From contig NZ_JABXWB010000001.1 in the NCBI RefSeq assembly GCF_013375555.1, forward strand, positions 496,001 through 560,000: a DNA stretch of 64,000 bases, in the 5' to 3' direction. A program made the position numbers and the translations under genes. The notes under the pieces are model-generated. The model was not told the origin of the DNA. It searched no databases and was given only the letters and a program-made list of their open reading frames with translations. Source of the stretch: Sphingobium sp. EM0848. Lineage in GTDB: Bacteria > Pseudomonadota > Alphaproteobacteria > Sphingomonadales > Sphingomonadaceae. Of the stretch, positions 25,023-34,110 are shown in pieces. The stretch's first letter is position 1, and each line of letters starts with the position of its first letter.

Positions 25023-26210
25023 CTAACGAATGCGCGGCAGGCCAAGCCCCATCTGCGCCACGATATCGCGCATCACTTCATTGGCACCCACACCTATCCG
25101 GTTGATCGGCGCCCGGCGGTACAGGATTTCCGTTCCTCCGTGCATCGGCGCATCGCTTTCCTCATGACGCAGCAATCCGGGAAGGCCGAGCAACTGCATG
25201 CCGAAATCGGCGATCCGTGTCCGCAGTTCGGAAGTGTGAATTTTCAGCCCCAGTGCCTGGGCATCGATATTCTCACCCGCATCCTTGCGGCAGGCAATAT
25301 CCCAGCCCATCATTTCCGCCAGTTCCAGGTCGACCATGAAATCGACCAGCGCCTCGCGAACGTCGGATCGGCTTGAGAGCAACTCGCCCTCATGCGCCGT
25401 GTCCCGGCAATATTCCACCAGTTCGTCGAGGATGAGCCGGAGCGATGGCGCGAGGCCCAGAAAGCTGCGCTCGCCCATCACCGCGTTCATGACGATCGAC
25501 CATCCCTGGCCCTCTTCGCCGATCAGGCACTCGTCCGGTACGCGAACATCCGCGAAGAACACGTCGTTGAAAACATGGTCGCCCCAACTGTCCACGCGCT
25601 GGATTTGGACGCCCGGCGCGTTCAGCGGCACGATGAACACGGAAAGCCCCTTGTGGCGCCCTCCCGGTTCGCCGGTACGGGCAAGAAGCCAGACATGGGT
25701 GGCGATATGGCCCCGGCTGTTCCAGCATTTCATGCCATTGATCAACCAGCCGTCGTCATCGCGCTGAGCCCGTGTGCGCAGGTTCGCAAGATCGGTTCCC
25801 GCCTCGGGTTCGGAATAGCCGATGGATAGCGTCACCCGGCCATGCACGATGTCGTCCAGCCAGCGATCCTTGTTGGCCTTGGTCCCAACTCGCGCAAGGG
25901 TGGGGACCAGCGACGTCACGGTCGCTCGCATGAAGCGCGGCGCGTTGGCATAGTCGATTTCGCTGATCAACAGCATCTTGTCGATGGCCGACATCTGTTT
26001 GCCGCCATAATCGGCGGGCAGGTCGGGGATTTGCCATCCGCGCTCGACCATGGCGGCATCGAAGGCGAGCACATCGTCGTCCCAGACTTCCTCGCCGATC
26101 GCTTCTCCTTCGTGCAGCAGGCGCCGGAGACGTTCGGGAAGGCGTTCGGTCAGGAAGGAGCGAACCTCGGCGCGCAGCTGCTGTTCGTTTGCGTTCAGGG
26201 AAAAGTCCAT
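25023..26210 (-). CDS. Acyl-CoA dehydrogenase
   Basis: The protein has 395 residues. Domains are standard: N-terminal helices (about 1-120), a middle beta domain with TLSIGYSEPEAGTDLANL and the FAD-contacting GMKCWNSRGHIATHVWL, and C-terminal helices. The region that in medium-chain enzymes has the catalytic Glu (IYEGT) reads NRIGVGANEVMRDI, so the base, if present, must sit elsewhere. It directly follows another acyl-CoA dehydrogenase gene 12 bases away. Paired unlike subunits of this sort form alpha2beta2 enzymes acting on bulky CoA esters in steroid side-chain breakdown (FadE/ChsE type), so this pair may do the same. Confidence 0.9.
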   Translation of the reverse strand: MDFSLNANEQQLRAEVRSFLTERLPERLRRLLHEGEAIGEEVWDDDVLAFDAAMVERGWQIPDLPADYGGKQMSAIDKMLLISEIDYANAPRFMRATVTSLVPTLARVGTKANKDRWLDDIVHGRVTLSIGYSEPEAGTDLANLRTRAQRDDDGWLINGMKCWNSRGHIATHVWLLARTGEPGGRHKGLSVFIVPLNAPGVQIQRVDSWGDHVFNDVFFADVRVPDECLIGEEGQGWSIVMNAVMGERSFLGLAPSLRLILDELVEYCRDTAHEGELLSSRSDVREALVDFMVDLELAEMMGWDIACRKDAGENIDAQALGLKIHTSELRTRIADFGMQLLGLPGLLRHEESDAPMHGGTEILYRRAPINRIGVGANEVMRDIVAQMGLGLPRIR

Positions 26211-26222
26211 GGCTGTTTCGCC

Positions 26223-27356
26223 TCAATATGCCAATTGCTTCAGCAGGGCCTGGCGGTGATAGCGCCGGGAACCGAATGTGGCGTCGGTGACCTTGGCCCG
26301 TTCGGACCAGAGGTAAAGCCCGGTTTCGCGGGCGTAACCCATCGAACCCCACAGCTGATGAGCAGAGATGGTGGCATCGGTGTAGAGCTTCCCGGCGGCC
26401 AGCTTGGCTAGGGGGAGTGCTTTGCGGACATCTTCGCCCTTTGCTTTCATCGATAGCGCCCGCAACGCCGCGACGCGCGCACCTGCGAGCGTGATGAAGA
26501 TGTTCGCCAGCATGTGTTGGGGCACCTGATTGGCGCCGACCGGCTTGCCGAACACGATGCGCTCCTTGGCATATTCCGTGGTGCGGTCGAGCACCGCCTG
26601 GACGCCGCCGATCATTTCCATGATCTGGAGACATGCGGCCGATTCCTGGATGTCGACAAATGCGGAAAGGGTGGTTGCTATCGCGTCCTGCCCGCCCAAC
26701 AGCGCATCCTGGCCGATTTGGATATCCGTGAATTCCAGCTCGTAGAACTTCTCTCCGCCAAAGGTCGACTGGAGGCGCGGCTGTAATTTGTCCACCGGAA
26801 CCGCGAATACGCCCCAGCCCGGAGTTTCCCATGCATCGCGGATCGCGCAGACGATCAGCACGGTCTGGCTGATCCCGGCGAAGGGAACAAAATATTTGCG
26901 CCCCGACAGGGACCATCCGGTCGACGTCCGACGTGCCGATGTCCGCCATAGTTCGGGCGTGTCCGAAGCCTGCGGTTCGGCACCGGCGACGCATGCCAGG
27001 CTGTTTCCGTTGAGCAAGGGGGGCAGTAATGCAGCCGCCTGCTCGTGCGTGGCGAGCCGGGCAATCAGGAGGGCGGCGTGGACCGACGCATAAAAGCTTG
27101 CGGGAAGCAGGCGATAGCCCGCCGCCCGGTAGACCAGCCCGAGTTCGACAAGCCCCATGCCGCCGCCACCAAATTCGACGGGCGACGCGAATCCGATCCA
27201 GCCGGCGGCGGCCAACATCCTGTGAAGGCGGTCGTCATGGCCCGTCCCGTCCGGGCCGAGGGTTCTGATCGCCTTGCCAATCGGCCATTCCTGTTCAAGG
27301 ACTTTGGCGCAATGCTGTTCGAGCGCCAGATCATCGTTGCTGAGAAGTGTGTCCAT
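26223..27356 (-). CDS. Acyl-CoA dehydrogenase, partner subunit
   Basis: The protein has 377 residues. The N-terminal part has GWIGFASPVEFGGGGMGLVELGLV; the middle domain is weakly conserved (SLACVAGAEPQAS instead of the usual TEPxAGSD) and the C-terminal domain retains RIVFGKPVGANQVPQHMLANI and HQLWGSMGYARETGLYLW. No EGT catalytic motif is seen at the end. The degenerate FAD-loop suggests a non-catalytic or differently acting partner to the neighbouring dehydrogenase. It lies just downstream of the kinase-like gene, an arrangement that recalls the kinase-dehydrogenase fusion of ACAD10/11. Confidence 0.85.
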   Translation of the reverse strand: MDTLLSNDDLALEQHCAKVLEQEWPIGKAIRTLGPDGTGHDDRLHRMLAAAGWIGFASPVEFGGGGMGLVELGLVYRAAGYRLLPASFYASVHAALLIARLATHEQAAALLPPLLNGNSLACVAGAEPQASDTPELWRTSARRTSTGWSLSGRKYFVPFAGISQTVLIVCAIRDAWETPGWGVFAVPVDKLQPRLQSTFGGEKFYELEFTDIQIGQDALLGGQDAIATTLSAFVDIQESAACLQIMEMIGGVQAVLDRTTEYAKERIVFGKPVGANQVPQHMLANIFITLAGARVAALRALSMKAKGEDVRKALPLAKLAAGKLYTDATISAHQLWGSMGYARETGLYLWSERAKVTDATFGSRRYHRQALLKQLAY

Positions 27357-27460
27357 ATCCTGATCTCTGCCGTCATCCCTTTGTTTCGTAATACTCGCGG
27401 CATCGGGAAACCCATGCTTGAGATGGACCTTTCGACATGCGCCGTCCGGGAACAGGGCCG

Positions 27461-28597
27461 TCAGGAATGCCCAAGCAGGCGCATGGTGTCATGATCGACC
27501 ATGGCGGCATGATATCGTTCCGCAAAGGCCGCAAGCGTCTCGACCGGCTGCATGTCGGATGGCGTCAGGAACCAGGAAACATATCCATGGATGACATCAC
27601 GCCGATAGGCGAGCCATGCCTCGTCCCAACCGGGAACCGCGATGCGATGTCGGTGCAGTTCGGCCAGATAATGTTGCAGCAGATCGATTTCCCCGCATCG
27701 GCGGTCCTCGACGGAAAGCGCTCCGACGAGAAAATAGGCGACATCATGCGCCCAATGGCCTGCATGCACGACCTGCCAGTCCAGGAATCTGGGCTCGCCG
27801 TCGCGGGTGAAGTAGATATTGCCCAGATGAGGATCGCCATGGAGGATGCATGTGCCGGGGCCCTGCAAGCGCCACAGCCGTTCAAGCGCTTCGGCCACCT
27901 TCTCCCGGTCTGCCAGGATGCCGGATGGTTTTGTGCGCTTGTGCCTTTCGAACTGGGCGGACCAGTGATCGGCGAGGAGCCAGCGTCGGAGGACGACCCT
28001 GAGAGAATCCTTCCAGTCGAATTTCGTCAATTGCCGCACGTCATTCCACCAGCGCGCATGCAGCGCCGCGAGCGAAGACAGGGCTGAACGCGCCTGGTCG
28101 ATGCTCATCGGTCGCGTTGCATCGCCGAAGCTGCATTGCGCAGCCTCGAGATCCTCCATCAGCACCAGTGCCTGATGGTTCGCGCGATCGATTCCCTCGA
28201 AATAGGTCCGGGGCAGGGCGATGGGAACGTCCTGCCCGAGTTGACCGTAGAACAGGGCTTCGGCGCGATAGGCCGCCCATACGCGCTTGCGCATCGCGGC
28301 GTTGAAACCGCCCTTGAGCAGCATTTTACGAGGCAAGGACGCCCCGGATGGCAGGGCCGAATATTCGAGCGCCAGCGACAGCTTCGTCGCCGTGCCCCAG
28401 TTAATCGTCGGCATTGTCACCGATGACACGACAACTCCGGGATACCGCATGCCGAGGACGTAGCTCAGCCATGCGGCGTCCACCCGCTCTATGTCGACCG
28501 GCAGGTGCTGGAATTGCAGTTCGGCCGCTACAATCTGTTCGACAGCCAGCCCCGCGGGCTTCGACGATCCGGCGTCCATATCGTTTCGAAACTCCAT
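27461..28597 (-). CDS. APH/ecdysteroid-kinase-like phosphotransferase
   Basis: The protein has 378 residues from the ATG at 28597 (28579 is an alternative). The kinase core is visible: an N-lobe with LPRKMLLKGGF, the hinge ALVLMEDLEAAQ, the catalytic HGDPHLGN (H253, D255, N260) and metal-binding D273 in FLDWQ. It does not look like a true antibiotic kinase. APH-like kinases next to acyl-CoA dehydrogenases are known to phosphorylate hydroxyacyl-CoA (LvaA in levulinate use, the kinase domain of ACAD10/11). Here it heads a leftward operon with two dehydrogenases and a dehydratase, which fits that role. The substrate is inferred. Confidence 0.82.
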   Translation of the reverse strand: MEFRNDMDAGSSKPAGLAVEQIVAAELQFQHLPVDIERVDAAWLSYVLGMRYPGVVVSSVTMPTINWGTATKLSLALEYSALPSGASLPRKMLLKGGFNAAMRKRVWAAYRAEALFYGQLGQDVPIALPRTYFEGIDRANHQALVLMEDLEAAQCSFGDATRPMSIDQARSALSSLAALHARWWNDVRQLTKFDWKDSLRVVLRRWLLADHWSAQFERHKRTKPSGILADREKVAEALERLWRLQGPGTCILHGDPHLGNIYFTRDGEPRFLDWQVVHAGHWAHDVAYFLVGALSVEDRRCGEIDLLQHYLAELHRHRIAVPGWDEAWLAYRRDVIHGYVSWFLTPSDMQPVETLAAFAERYHAAMVDHDTMRLLGHS

Positions 28598-28729
28598 CTG
28601 GAAGCGGCTCCATGTCTGGACTTCCGTTGGTGCGTCTGTACCCGAAACAGGGCATGCTATCTCCGCAGGCAGCATGCCCGATCCCTGTTGATCAGCGGAT
28701 TTGCAATTTTCCCCGGCGCTGAAGCCTTG

Positions 28730-29695
28730 TCAGTGGGTCAGCTTTCCAAAACTTTCCCGCTCTATCTGTATCTTCAATTCCCTCGGCGGCATTCCGAACC
28801 GGGCCTTGAACGCGCGGGAGAAGTGGCTGGGGCTGCTGAAGCCGCTGTCGAGCGCGATCTGGATGATGCTCTTGCAGTTTCTCGGGTCACGGCCCGCAAG
28901 CACAAGGTCTTCATAGGCGCGGGCAAGGCGCCGCTCCCAGATCCACTTTTCGATTCGCGTGCCGAGCAGACCGAAGCGCTCATCCAGATAGCGGCGGCTG
29001 ACATTCTGCGCCTCCGCCACGCGTTCCGCAGTGAGCCAACCTTCCGCAAGATTATTCTCGATAAAGGCCATTGCGCGCCGCATGCGCACACATGGTTCGA
29101 TGACGCCCCGAGCTTCGCGGAATGGCGAAGTCATGTGCGAAAGCGTCAGCAGGGAATTCAGCAAGGTGCCATATTCGTCCGGCCGGATGGAAGCCGCATT
29201 GTCCCAGATCTGCTGTATCATCTTGAAGAAGACGTCGTTGAAACTGTCGCCGACATTCGCCTTGGACAAAATGATCTTGTAAAAATCGGACCGGATGAAA
29301 TTCGAATTCGGCATGCGGAAGAACAACTGCTTGAATTCTTCCGGATATGTCATCGTCAGGCGGTTGGCCGCGTCGAAAAAGGCGAACTCGCCCTCGTGAA
29401 GTTCAACCGTGCGATCATTTTGCGATAGCGAGAGCACGCCGTTGAGGTTGATGACCACCATCGGCGCAAATCGCTTGTTGCAAGGTGCCGGCCGGATGAT
29501 CTCCTGCGCTTGCGAATGGAGGTAATAGAGCTTTGCTCCGCCCAGTTCGAAGGACAGGAATTCTCCGCCCATGTCGTGGCAGAGCGGACGCTGCTGAATG
29601 CCGGAAACCGCATCGCACAGACCATTCTGCCAATGTATCGATGCTTCAGGATCCAGCGACGGATCCGGCACCCGCGCCAAGACATTCACGCCCAT
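28730..29695 (-). CDS. AraC-family regulator of the catabolic cluster
   Basis: The protein has 321 residues. An N-terminal AraC-binding-like domain (about 40-200, with VVINLNGVLSLSQNDRTVELHEGEFAFFD split over two strands) is followed by a linker and the C-terminal double helix-turn-helix (about 215-315: LTAERVAEAQNVSRRYLDER and IIQIALDSGFSSPSHFSRAF, ending GMPPRELK). It is likely an effector-dependent activator. It lies between the leftward kinase-dehydrogenase operon and the rightward dehydrogenase genes, so it is well placed to control both from the 178-base gap upstream. Confidence 0.88.
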   Translation of the reverse strand: MGVNVLARVPDPSLDPEASIHWQNGLCDAVSGIQQRPLCHDMGGEFLSFELGGAKLYYLHSQAQEIIRPAPCNKRFAPMVVINLNGVLSLSQNDRTVELHEGEFAFFDAANRLTMTYPEEFKQLFFRMPNSNFIRSDFYKIILSKANVGDSFNDVFFKMIQQIWDNAASIRPDEYGTLLNSLLTLSHMTSPFREARGVIEPCVRMRRAMAFIENNLAEGWLTAERVAEAQNVSRRYLDERFGLLGTRIEKWIWERRLARAYEDLVLAGRDPRNCKSIIQIALDSGFSSPSHFSRAFKARFGMPPRELKIQIERESFGKLTH

Positions 29696-29873
29696 TCCCT
29701 ACTCCTCGGTCTTTTATATTTGCTATCAGGATATGCCGGTTTTGCGTTCTGTCAACATTCCGGCAAGGCGCGTAAGCAGAGGCTATACGCGGCTTCCAGA
29801 TCAGGACAGAAACTTCCGGTGCGCAGGTAAAGAAGCGGGCTTTGCGTAGAGTCGAAGAGGAATCCGAACAGCC

Positions 29874-30722
29874 ATGGTTTCGCCAAGAATTGCTCTCGTT
29901 ACCGGCGCAAGCCGGGGAATCGGCAAGGCCATCGCCATCGCGCTGGGGGAGGACGGCTACACCGTTTATCTGACCGGGCGGGCTGGATCGGCGGATGACG
30001 CCTCCATGCCACTCCTGTCGGCCGCGGATGAGGTGACGAACGTGGGCGGCAAAGGCATTCCGGTCATATGCGATCATGGCGACGATAGCCAGGTGCGTGC
30101 ACTTTTTGATCGGATCGCAGCCGAGCAGAACGGACTCGACCTTCTGGTCAACAATGCGACCTGCCTGCCGCGCGCTCTGGTCGCGCAGGGCGGCTTCTGG
30201 GACCGCTCGCTGGAACTGGCCGACATGTTCGATGTCGGCCTTCGTTCGGCCTATGTCGCCAGCGCGATGGCCGTTCCGCTGATGCTGAACAGGCCGCAGG
30301 CCCTGATCGCGAGCGTTTCCTTCTTTGGCGCGGTCACCTATTTTCACGGTCCTGCCTATGGCGCGCAGAAAGCCGGGCTGGACAAGATGATGGCGGACAT
30401 GGCGCTGGAACTGAAGCCGCACGGTGTTGCCGCGCTTTCAGTGTGGCCCGGGCTCGTCAAGACGGAAATGGTGCTGCAACGCTGGAGCGGAACGCCGGAG
30501 GGCGAGGAGCGGCTGAGGTCATATGAGACCCCGGCCTTGACGGGCCAGGTCGTGGCGGCTCTCGCCAGCGACCCGGACTTGATGACCTATTCCGGCCAGC
30601 AGGTCATTGTCGCCGAATATGCGGAACGTCACGACATTCGGGAGCCGGACGGCAGCCAGCCGGTGTCGCTTCGGGAGAAGATGGGCGATCCTCGGCCGTT
30701 TCACATGACGCATTCCATCTGA
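29874..30722 (+). CDS. Short-chain dehydrogenase/reductase
   Basis: The protein has 282 residues and begins after AGAGGA. The nucleotide-binding TGASRGIG (about 10-17), NNAT (in place of NNAG), serine in ASVSFFGA and catalytic YGAQK are all present. The form resembles DHRS1-type reductases. The C-terminal extension (EYAERHDIREPDG onward) is longer than in classic 250-residue members. It would oxidise or reduce a hydroxyl or keto group in the pathway. It is the first gene of the rightward block and divergent from the regulator. Confidence 0.87.
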   Translation: MVSPRIALVTGASRGIGKAIAIALGEDGYTVYLTGRAGSADDASMPLLSAADEVTNVGGKGIPVICDHGDDSQVRALFDRIAAEQNGLDLLVNNATCLPRALVAQGGFWDRSLELADMFDVGLRSAYVASAMAVPLMLNRPQALIASVSFFGAVTYFHGPAYGAQKAGLDKMMADMALELKPHGVAALSVWPGLVKTEMVLQRWSGTPEGEERLRSYETPALTGQVVAALASDPDLMTYSGQQVIVAEYAERHDIREPDGSQPVSLREKMGDPRPFHMTHSI

Positions 30723-30788
30723 AGCAAGCCGCGCAGCGCGATGGAGGCCAAGATGTCATCCTGCCGCAAGTAAAAGGATGATAGCGCG

Positions 30789-31526
30789 ATGGGAGTTCTG
30801 GACGATAAGGTTGTGCTCATTTCCGGCGGCGCCCGCGGGATGGGAAGCGAACATGTGCGCCGGATCGTGGCGGAAGGCGGCAAGGTCGTCTTCACCGACC
30901 TGCTGGAGGACGACGGCCTGACGCTGGCCGGCGAATTGGGCGAAAGCGCCGAGTTCGTAAGGGCCGACGTTTCCAGCGAGGAAGACTGGCAGAAGGTCGT
31001 GGCGCTGGCCGAGGCGCGCTTCGGAAAGCTTGATGGTCTGGTCAACAATGCCGGCATCGTGATCCGCGCGCCGTTCGAGACCTTTTCCGCCGATGATTAT
31101 AGGAAGGTTATCGAGGTGAACCAGATCGGCACCTTCCTAGGCATGAAGGTGGTGATCCCCGCGATGCGTCGCGCCGGGGGCGGATCGATCGTCAATATCT
31201 CGTCGATTGCCGGGCTGGTTGGGCGCGTGCAGACGGTCGCCTATTCCTCCTCCAAATTTGCCGTCCGCGGGCTGACGAAGGTCGGCGCGACCGAGCTTGG
31301 CGAATATGGCATCCGGGTCAATTCCATTCATCCCGGCGCGGTCATGACTCCGATGTTGAAGGGCATGGACAAGTCCGTTGTCGACTCCCTGACCGGCGCC
31401 GTTCCGCTGAACCGCATCTGCCAGCCCGAGGAAGTGAGCTCGTTGATCGCATTTCTCCTGTCGGACCAGTCCGCCTATTGTTCCGGCGCCGAAATCACGA
31501 TCGACGGCGGAATGACCGCTCATTGA
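30789..31526 (+). CDS. Short-chain dehydrogenase, hydroxysteroid-dehydrogenase-like
   Basis: The protein has 245 residues, the classic SDR length. Motifs: GGARGMG (cofactor, about 13-19), NNAG, IVNISS (catalytic Ser) and YSSSK (catalytic Tyr and Lys). An acidic residue ends the second strand (FTDLL), which favours NAD. The overall pattern (GARGMGSEHVRRIVAEG, INPG-like IHPGAVMTPM) is that of 3-alpha/20-beta-hydroxysteroid dehydrogenases, but such similarity does not fix the substrate. It likely oxidises an alicyclic alcohol. It is followed 15 bases later by the RDHS-motif protein gene. Confidence 0.88.
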   Translation: MGVLDDKVVLISGGARGMGSEHVRRIVAEGGKVVFTDLLEDDGLTLAGELGESAEFVRADVSSEEDWQKVVALAEARFGKLDGLVNNAGIVIRAPFETFSADDYRKVIEVNQIGTFLGMKVVIPAMRRAGGGSIVNISSIAGLVGRVQTVAYSSSKFAVRGLTKVGATELGEYGIRVNSIHPGAVMTPMLKGMDKSVVDSLTGAVPLNRICQPEEVSSLIAFLLSDQSAYCSGAEITIDGGMTAH

Positions 31527-31541
31527 CCGGAGGCAACCGCC

Positions 31542-32675
31542 ATGCTGACCTCGCTGGACGAAAGCCTGTTGCATCAATGCGCGCTGCCGATGGCGCATGC
31601 GCAGACCAGCGACCACCGCTTCTTCGACCGTTTTGTCTTCGGATGCATCCATCCCGACGGCGATCTGGCGATCGTTGCCGGGATGGGCGTGTACAAGAAT
31701 ATGAACGTCATCGATGGCTTCGTCTTCGTGCAATATCAGGGTCAACAGCATAATATCCGCTTCTCTAGGGCGCTGCATCCGATTGCCGATCCCTATGGAT
31801 CACGGATCGGGCCCCTGCGTCTCGATCCGCTGCGTCCTTTCGAGGCGGTTCGGCTGACGCTGGAGCAGGGGGATTTTCCCATCGCGTGCGAACTCGATTT
31901 CTCGGCGGTGCTGCCGGCGCGGATGGAAAAGCCGCATATTGCCCGTCTCGATGGCCGGATCACGAACGACTATCTGCGGTTTCACCAGCTTGGCAAATCA
32001 TCGGGCTGGGTGGATCTGCATGGCGCCCGGCATCCGGTGGAAGGATGGTTCTCCTGGCGGGACCATAGCTGGGGCGTCAGGCCCAATGTGGGCGGGTTCG
32101 AACCGTTCACCGGGACGGGATCGGCCTCCGGATTGCCTTCCGCCTCGCGCGGGGGCGCCGGCACGCTGGTATGCTATGCCGGGTTCTGGAATGGCGAGCT
32201 TGGCGGGCATTTCCAGTTCATCGACAATGGCGAAGGGCTGCGCCTCTATACGGATGGCGAGATAGTCTATCCTGACGGCCGCCATGTCGAGATCACCGCG
32301 CTGACGCCGCACATACGCTTCCATGAAGGGACGCGCATCATGGACGTCATGGAGGTGGAGATGGGACTGGCAGATGGCAGCTCGATCGAGCTTGAGGTGG
32401 CCACGCTGGGGCGTCCGTTCGTCTACAAGGGGGGCGGATATAATGGGGGTTTCAGCGACGGTCGCGGTCATGGCGTGTTTCGCAGCGAAGCCCTGCTGAT
32501 CGAGCAGGACGTCTACGATGTCCGCCATGTGGAGAATGTCGGCTTTGCCGATGGTTCTGTGGGCAAGCCTGCCCATCGCGAGCAGTTCGCTCGTGCGCGA
32601 TTGGGCGGCAAGCCGGGTTACGCCTACACCCCCTGCATCGTCGTGGGCAGCCACCCGCGCTTCGGTTTTGAATAG
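31542..32675 (+). CDS. Lipocalin-like protein of the CrtC/DUF7064-7065 type, copy 1
   Basis: The protein has 377 residues with a strong GGAGG site. It is mostly beta-strand, with no signal peptide. The conserved SWRDHSWGVRP (RDHSWG at 173-178) and the later HVENVGFADG are typical of the group that includes hydroxyneurosporene-synthase-like (CrtC) proteins and the DUF7064/7065 families. CrtC hydrates an isolated alkene, but the function of the non-carotenoid members is unknown. Such genes recur in terpenoid and steroid breakdown clusters. A second, shorter relative lies at 35132-36094. It may hydrate or isomerise a double bond, by inference. Confidence 0.65.
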   Translation: MLTSLDESLLHQCALPMAHAQTSDHRFFDRFVFGCIHPDGDLAIVAGMGVYKNMNVIDGFVFVQYQGQQHNIRFSRALHPIADPYGSRIGPLRLDPLRPFEAVRLTLEQGDFPIACELDFSAVLPARMEKPHIARLDGRITNDYLRFHQLGKSSGWVDLHGARHPVEGWFSWRDHSWGVRPNVGGFEPFTGTGSASGLPSASRGGAGTLVCYAGFWNGELGGHFQFIDNGEGLRLYTDGEIVYPDGRHVEITALTPHIRFHEGTRIMDVMEVEMGLADGSSIELEVATLGRPFVYKGGGYNGGFSDGRGHGVFRSEALLIEQDVYDVRHVENVGFADGSVGKPAHREQFARARLGGKPGYAYTPCIVVGSHPRFGFE

Positions 32676-32688
32676 CACAGGAATTGTG

Positions 32689-34107
32689 ATGCAATTTGAT
32701 CGATATATGCTTTCGGTGGCCGCCGCCGTACACAATGATGTGGTCCCGGAAATCACGGAAAGCTACCCCCGGCACCGGGTCGAGTTGGCCGAAACCATGT
32801 TGTTGCGGCTGGCTGCCGATGCGGCGGGGGGATTTGGCCGGGAATTTGTCGCGGAACTTGCGAAAGTGCGCGGCGGGATGGCGGAAGCAGCGTTGCCGCA
32901 GGCGCTTGGCGAAGCCCTGGACCATCTGGCGCAACTTGATCCCGCGGACGATGCCGCAATCGGGCGGGGACGCGTCGCGCTGTCCCGGCTCCTTGCGGAA
33001 AACAGCAAGGCCATCGATCGCGCGTTCATTCTCAGCCTGACCGGGGCGATCGCGAAGGCCGAGGAGGCCTGCCGGACCGCCCGCGAGGCCGCGATTGCCC
33101 AAATGGCGTCCAGGCTGGGCCACAAGGCCGGATCGGCCGAGGAACTGGTCGTCAGTGCCGACCAGATGAGCGATTATCTGAGGCGGCGGTTCGGGCGCCA
33201 GGATTGCCTTGCCACGACGGTCAAGCCCATTCCGGGCGGGCGCTCGAAAGGCACCATCCTGCTGGATGCGCGGGTCGGTGAAGAAGCTCGATCCTTCGTC
33301 ATCCGGAAGGATTTTTCGAAAAACTTCATGGGCAGCATGGTGAAGGATGAATATCCCGTGATCCGGGCGGCGTTCGACGCCGGGATCAAGGTTCCCGAAC
33401 CGCTCTGGCTGGAGGAGGATGCCGGGATATTGAACGGCCAGTTCATCGTTTTCGAACGCATTGCGGGCGGACCGGCCGGCACGATGTTCGACATCATGGC
33501 CGGACCCGGCGTTATTCGCGACTATGCCCAGCAATTGGCCCGCATGCACCGGATCGACGTTGAAGCGACTGGCCTCGACCGGCAGCTCAAGTTCGGCGAC
33601 AGCGAAGCGCCGGTCGCGGCGATGGTGCGGCAATCCTATTCCAAGCATCGCGCCAACACGCCTGACGAACTGCTGCTGGAGGTAGCGCACCAATGGCTGC
33701 TGGCCAATCTGGACTGCGTTTCGCAGCGGCGGGCGCTGGTCCATGGCGATGCGGGATTCCACAATGTGTTGTATGATGGCGACCGCATGACCGGCCTGCT
33801 CGACTGGGAACTTGCTCATGTCGGCGATGCGGCCGAAGACCTCATGAAATGCAGGGCTGCGGCCTCCCAGGTCATCCCCTGGGAAGAGTTCATGAATATC
33901 TATACTGATCATGGCGGCGAGCCGACCACGCCCCTGCGTGAGAAATTTTTCACGGTCTGGCGGCTGGTCGATTTCTCGCTCTACGCGGCTGATGCCCGCG
34001 CGATGTTCGAATCCGGCGAGGACAGCGACCTGCGCCTGGCAGCAGTCGGCTACAATACGTTCAGCCGATTGCAAAGTGCGCTTGCCGCCGCTCTCGCCCA
34101 CGATTGA
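32689..34107 (+). CDS. APH-family phosphotransferase with an extra N-terminal helical domain
   Basis: The protein has 472 residues from the ATG at 32689. The first 150 or so are all-helical (YMLSVAAAVHNDVVPEI onward), resembling the small helical proteins often encoded beside such kinases (DUF6285-like, tentative). The kinase domain covers about 165-470: KPIPGGRSKGT, VIRKDF, VHGDAGFHN (H352, D354, N359) and GLLDWELAHVGD (metal-binding D372). This last block is the form seen in the kinase part of ACAD10/11. It sits 13 bases after the RDHS protein and 3 bases before the zinc alcohol dehydrogenase. It probably phosphorylates a hydroxyl on a CoA-bound or free intermediate. Confidence 0.8.
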   Translation: MQFDRYMLSVAAAVHNDVVPEITESYPRHRVELAETMLLRLAADAAGGFGREFVAELAKVRGGMAEAALPQALGEALDHLAQLDPADDAAIGRGRVALSRLLAENSKAIDRAFILSLTGAIAKAEEACRTAREAAIAQMASRLGHKAGSAEELVVSADQMSDYLRRRFGRQDCLATTVKPIPGGRSKGTILLDARVGEEARSFVIRKDFSKNFMGSMVKDEYPVIRAAFDAGIKVPEPLWLEEDAGILNGQFIVFERIAGGPAGTMFDIMAGPGVIRDYAQQLARMHRIDVEATGLDRQLKFGDSEAPVAAMVRQSYSKHRANTPDELLLEVAHQWLLANLDCVSQRRALVHGDAGFHNVLYDGDRMTGLLDWELAHVGDAAEDLMKCRAAASQVIPWEEFMNIYTDHGGEPTTPLREKFFTVWRLVDFSLYAADARAMFESGEDSDLRLAAVGYNTFSRLQSALAAALAHD

Positions 34108-34110
34108 TGG

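Noticed and set aside
27461..28597. Aminoglycoside resistance gene
   Set aside because: The kinase core is shared with resistance enzymes, but the context of acyl-CoA dehydrogenases and the sequence style point to metabolic kinases.
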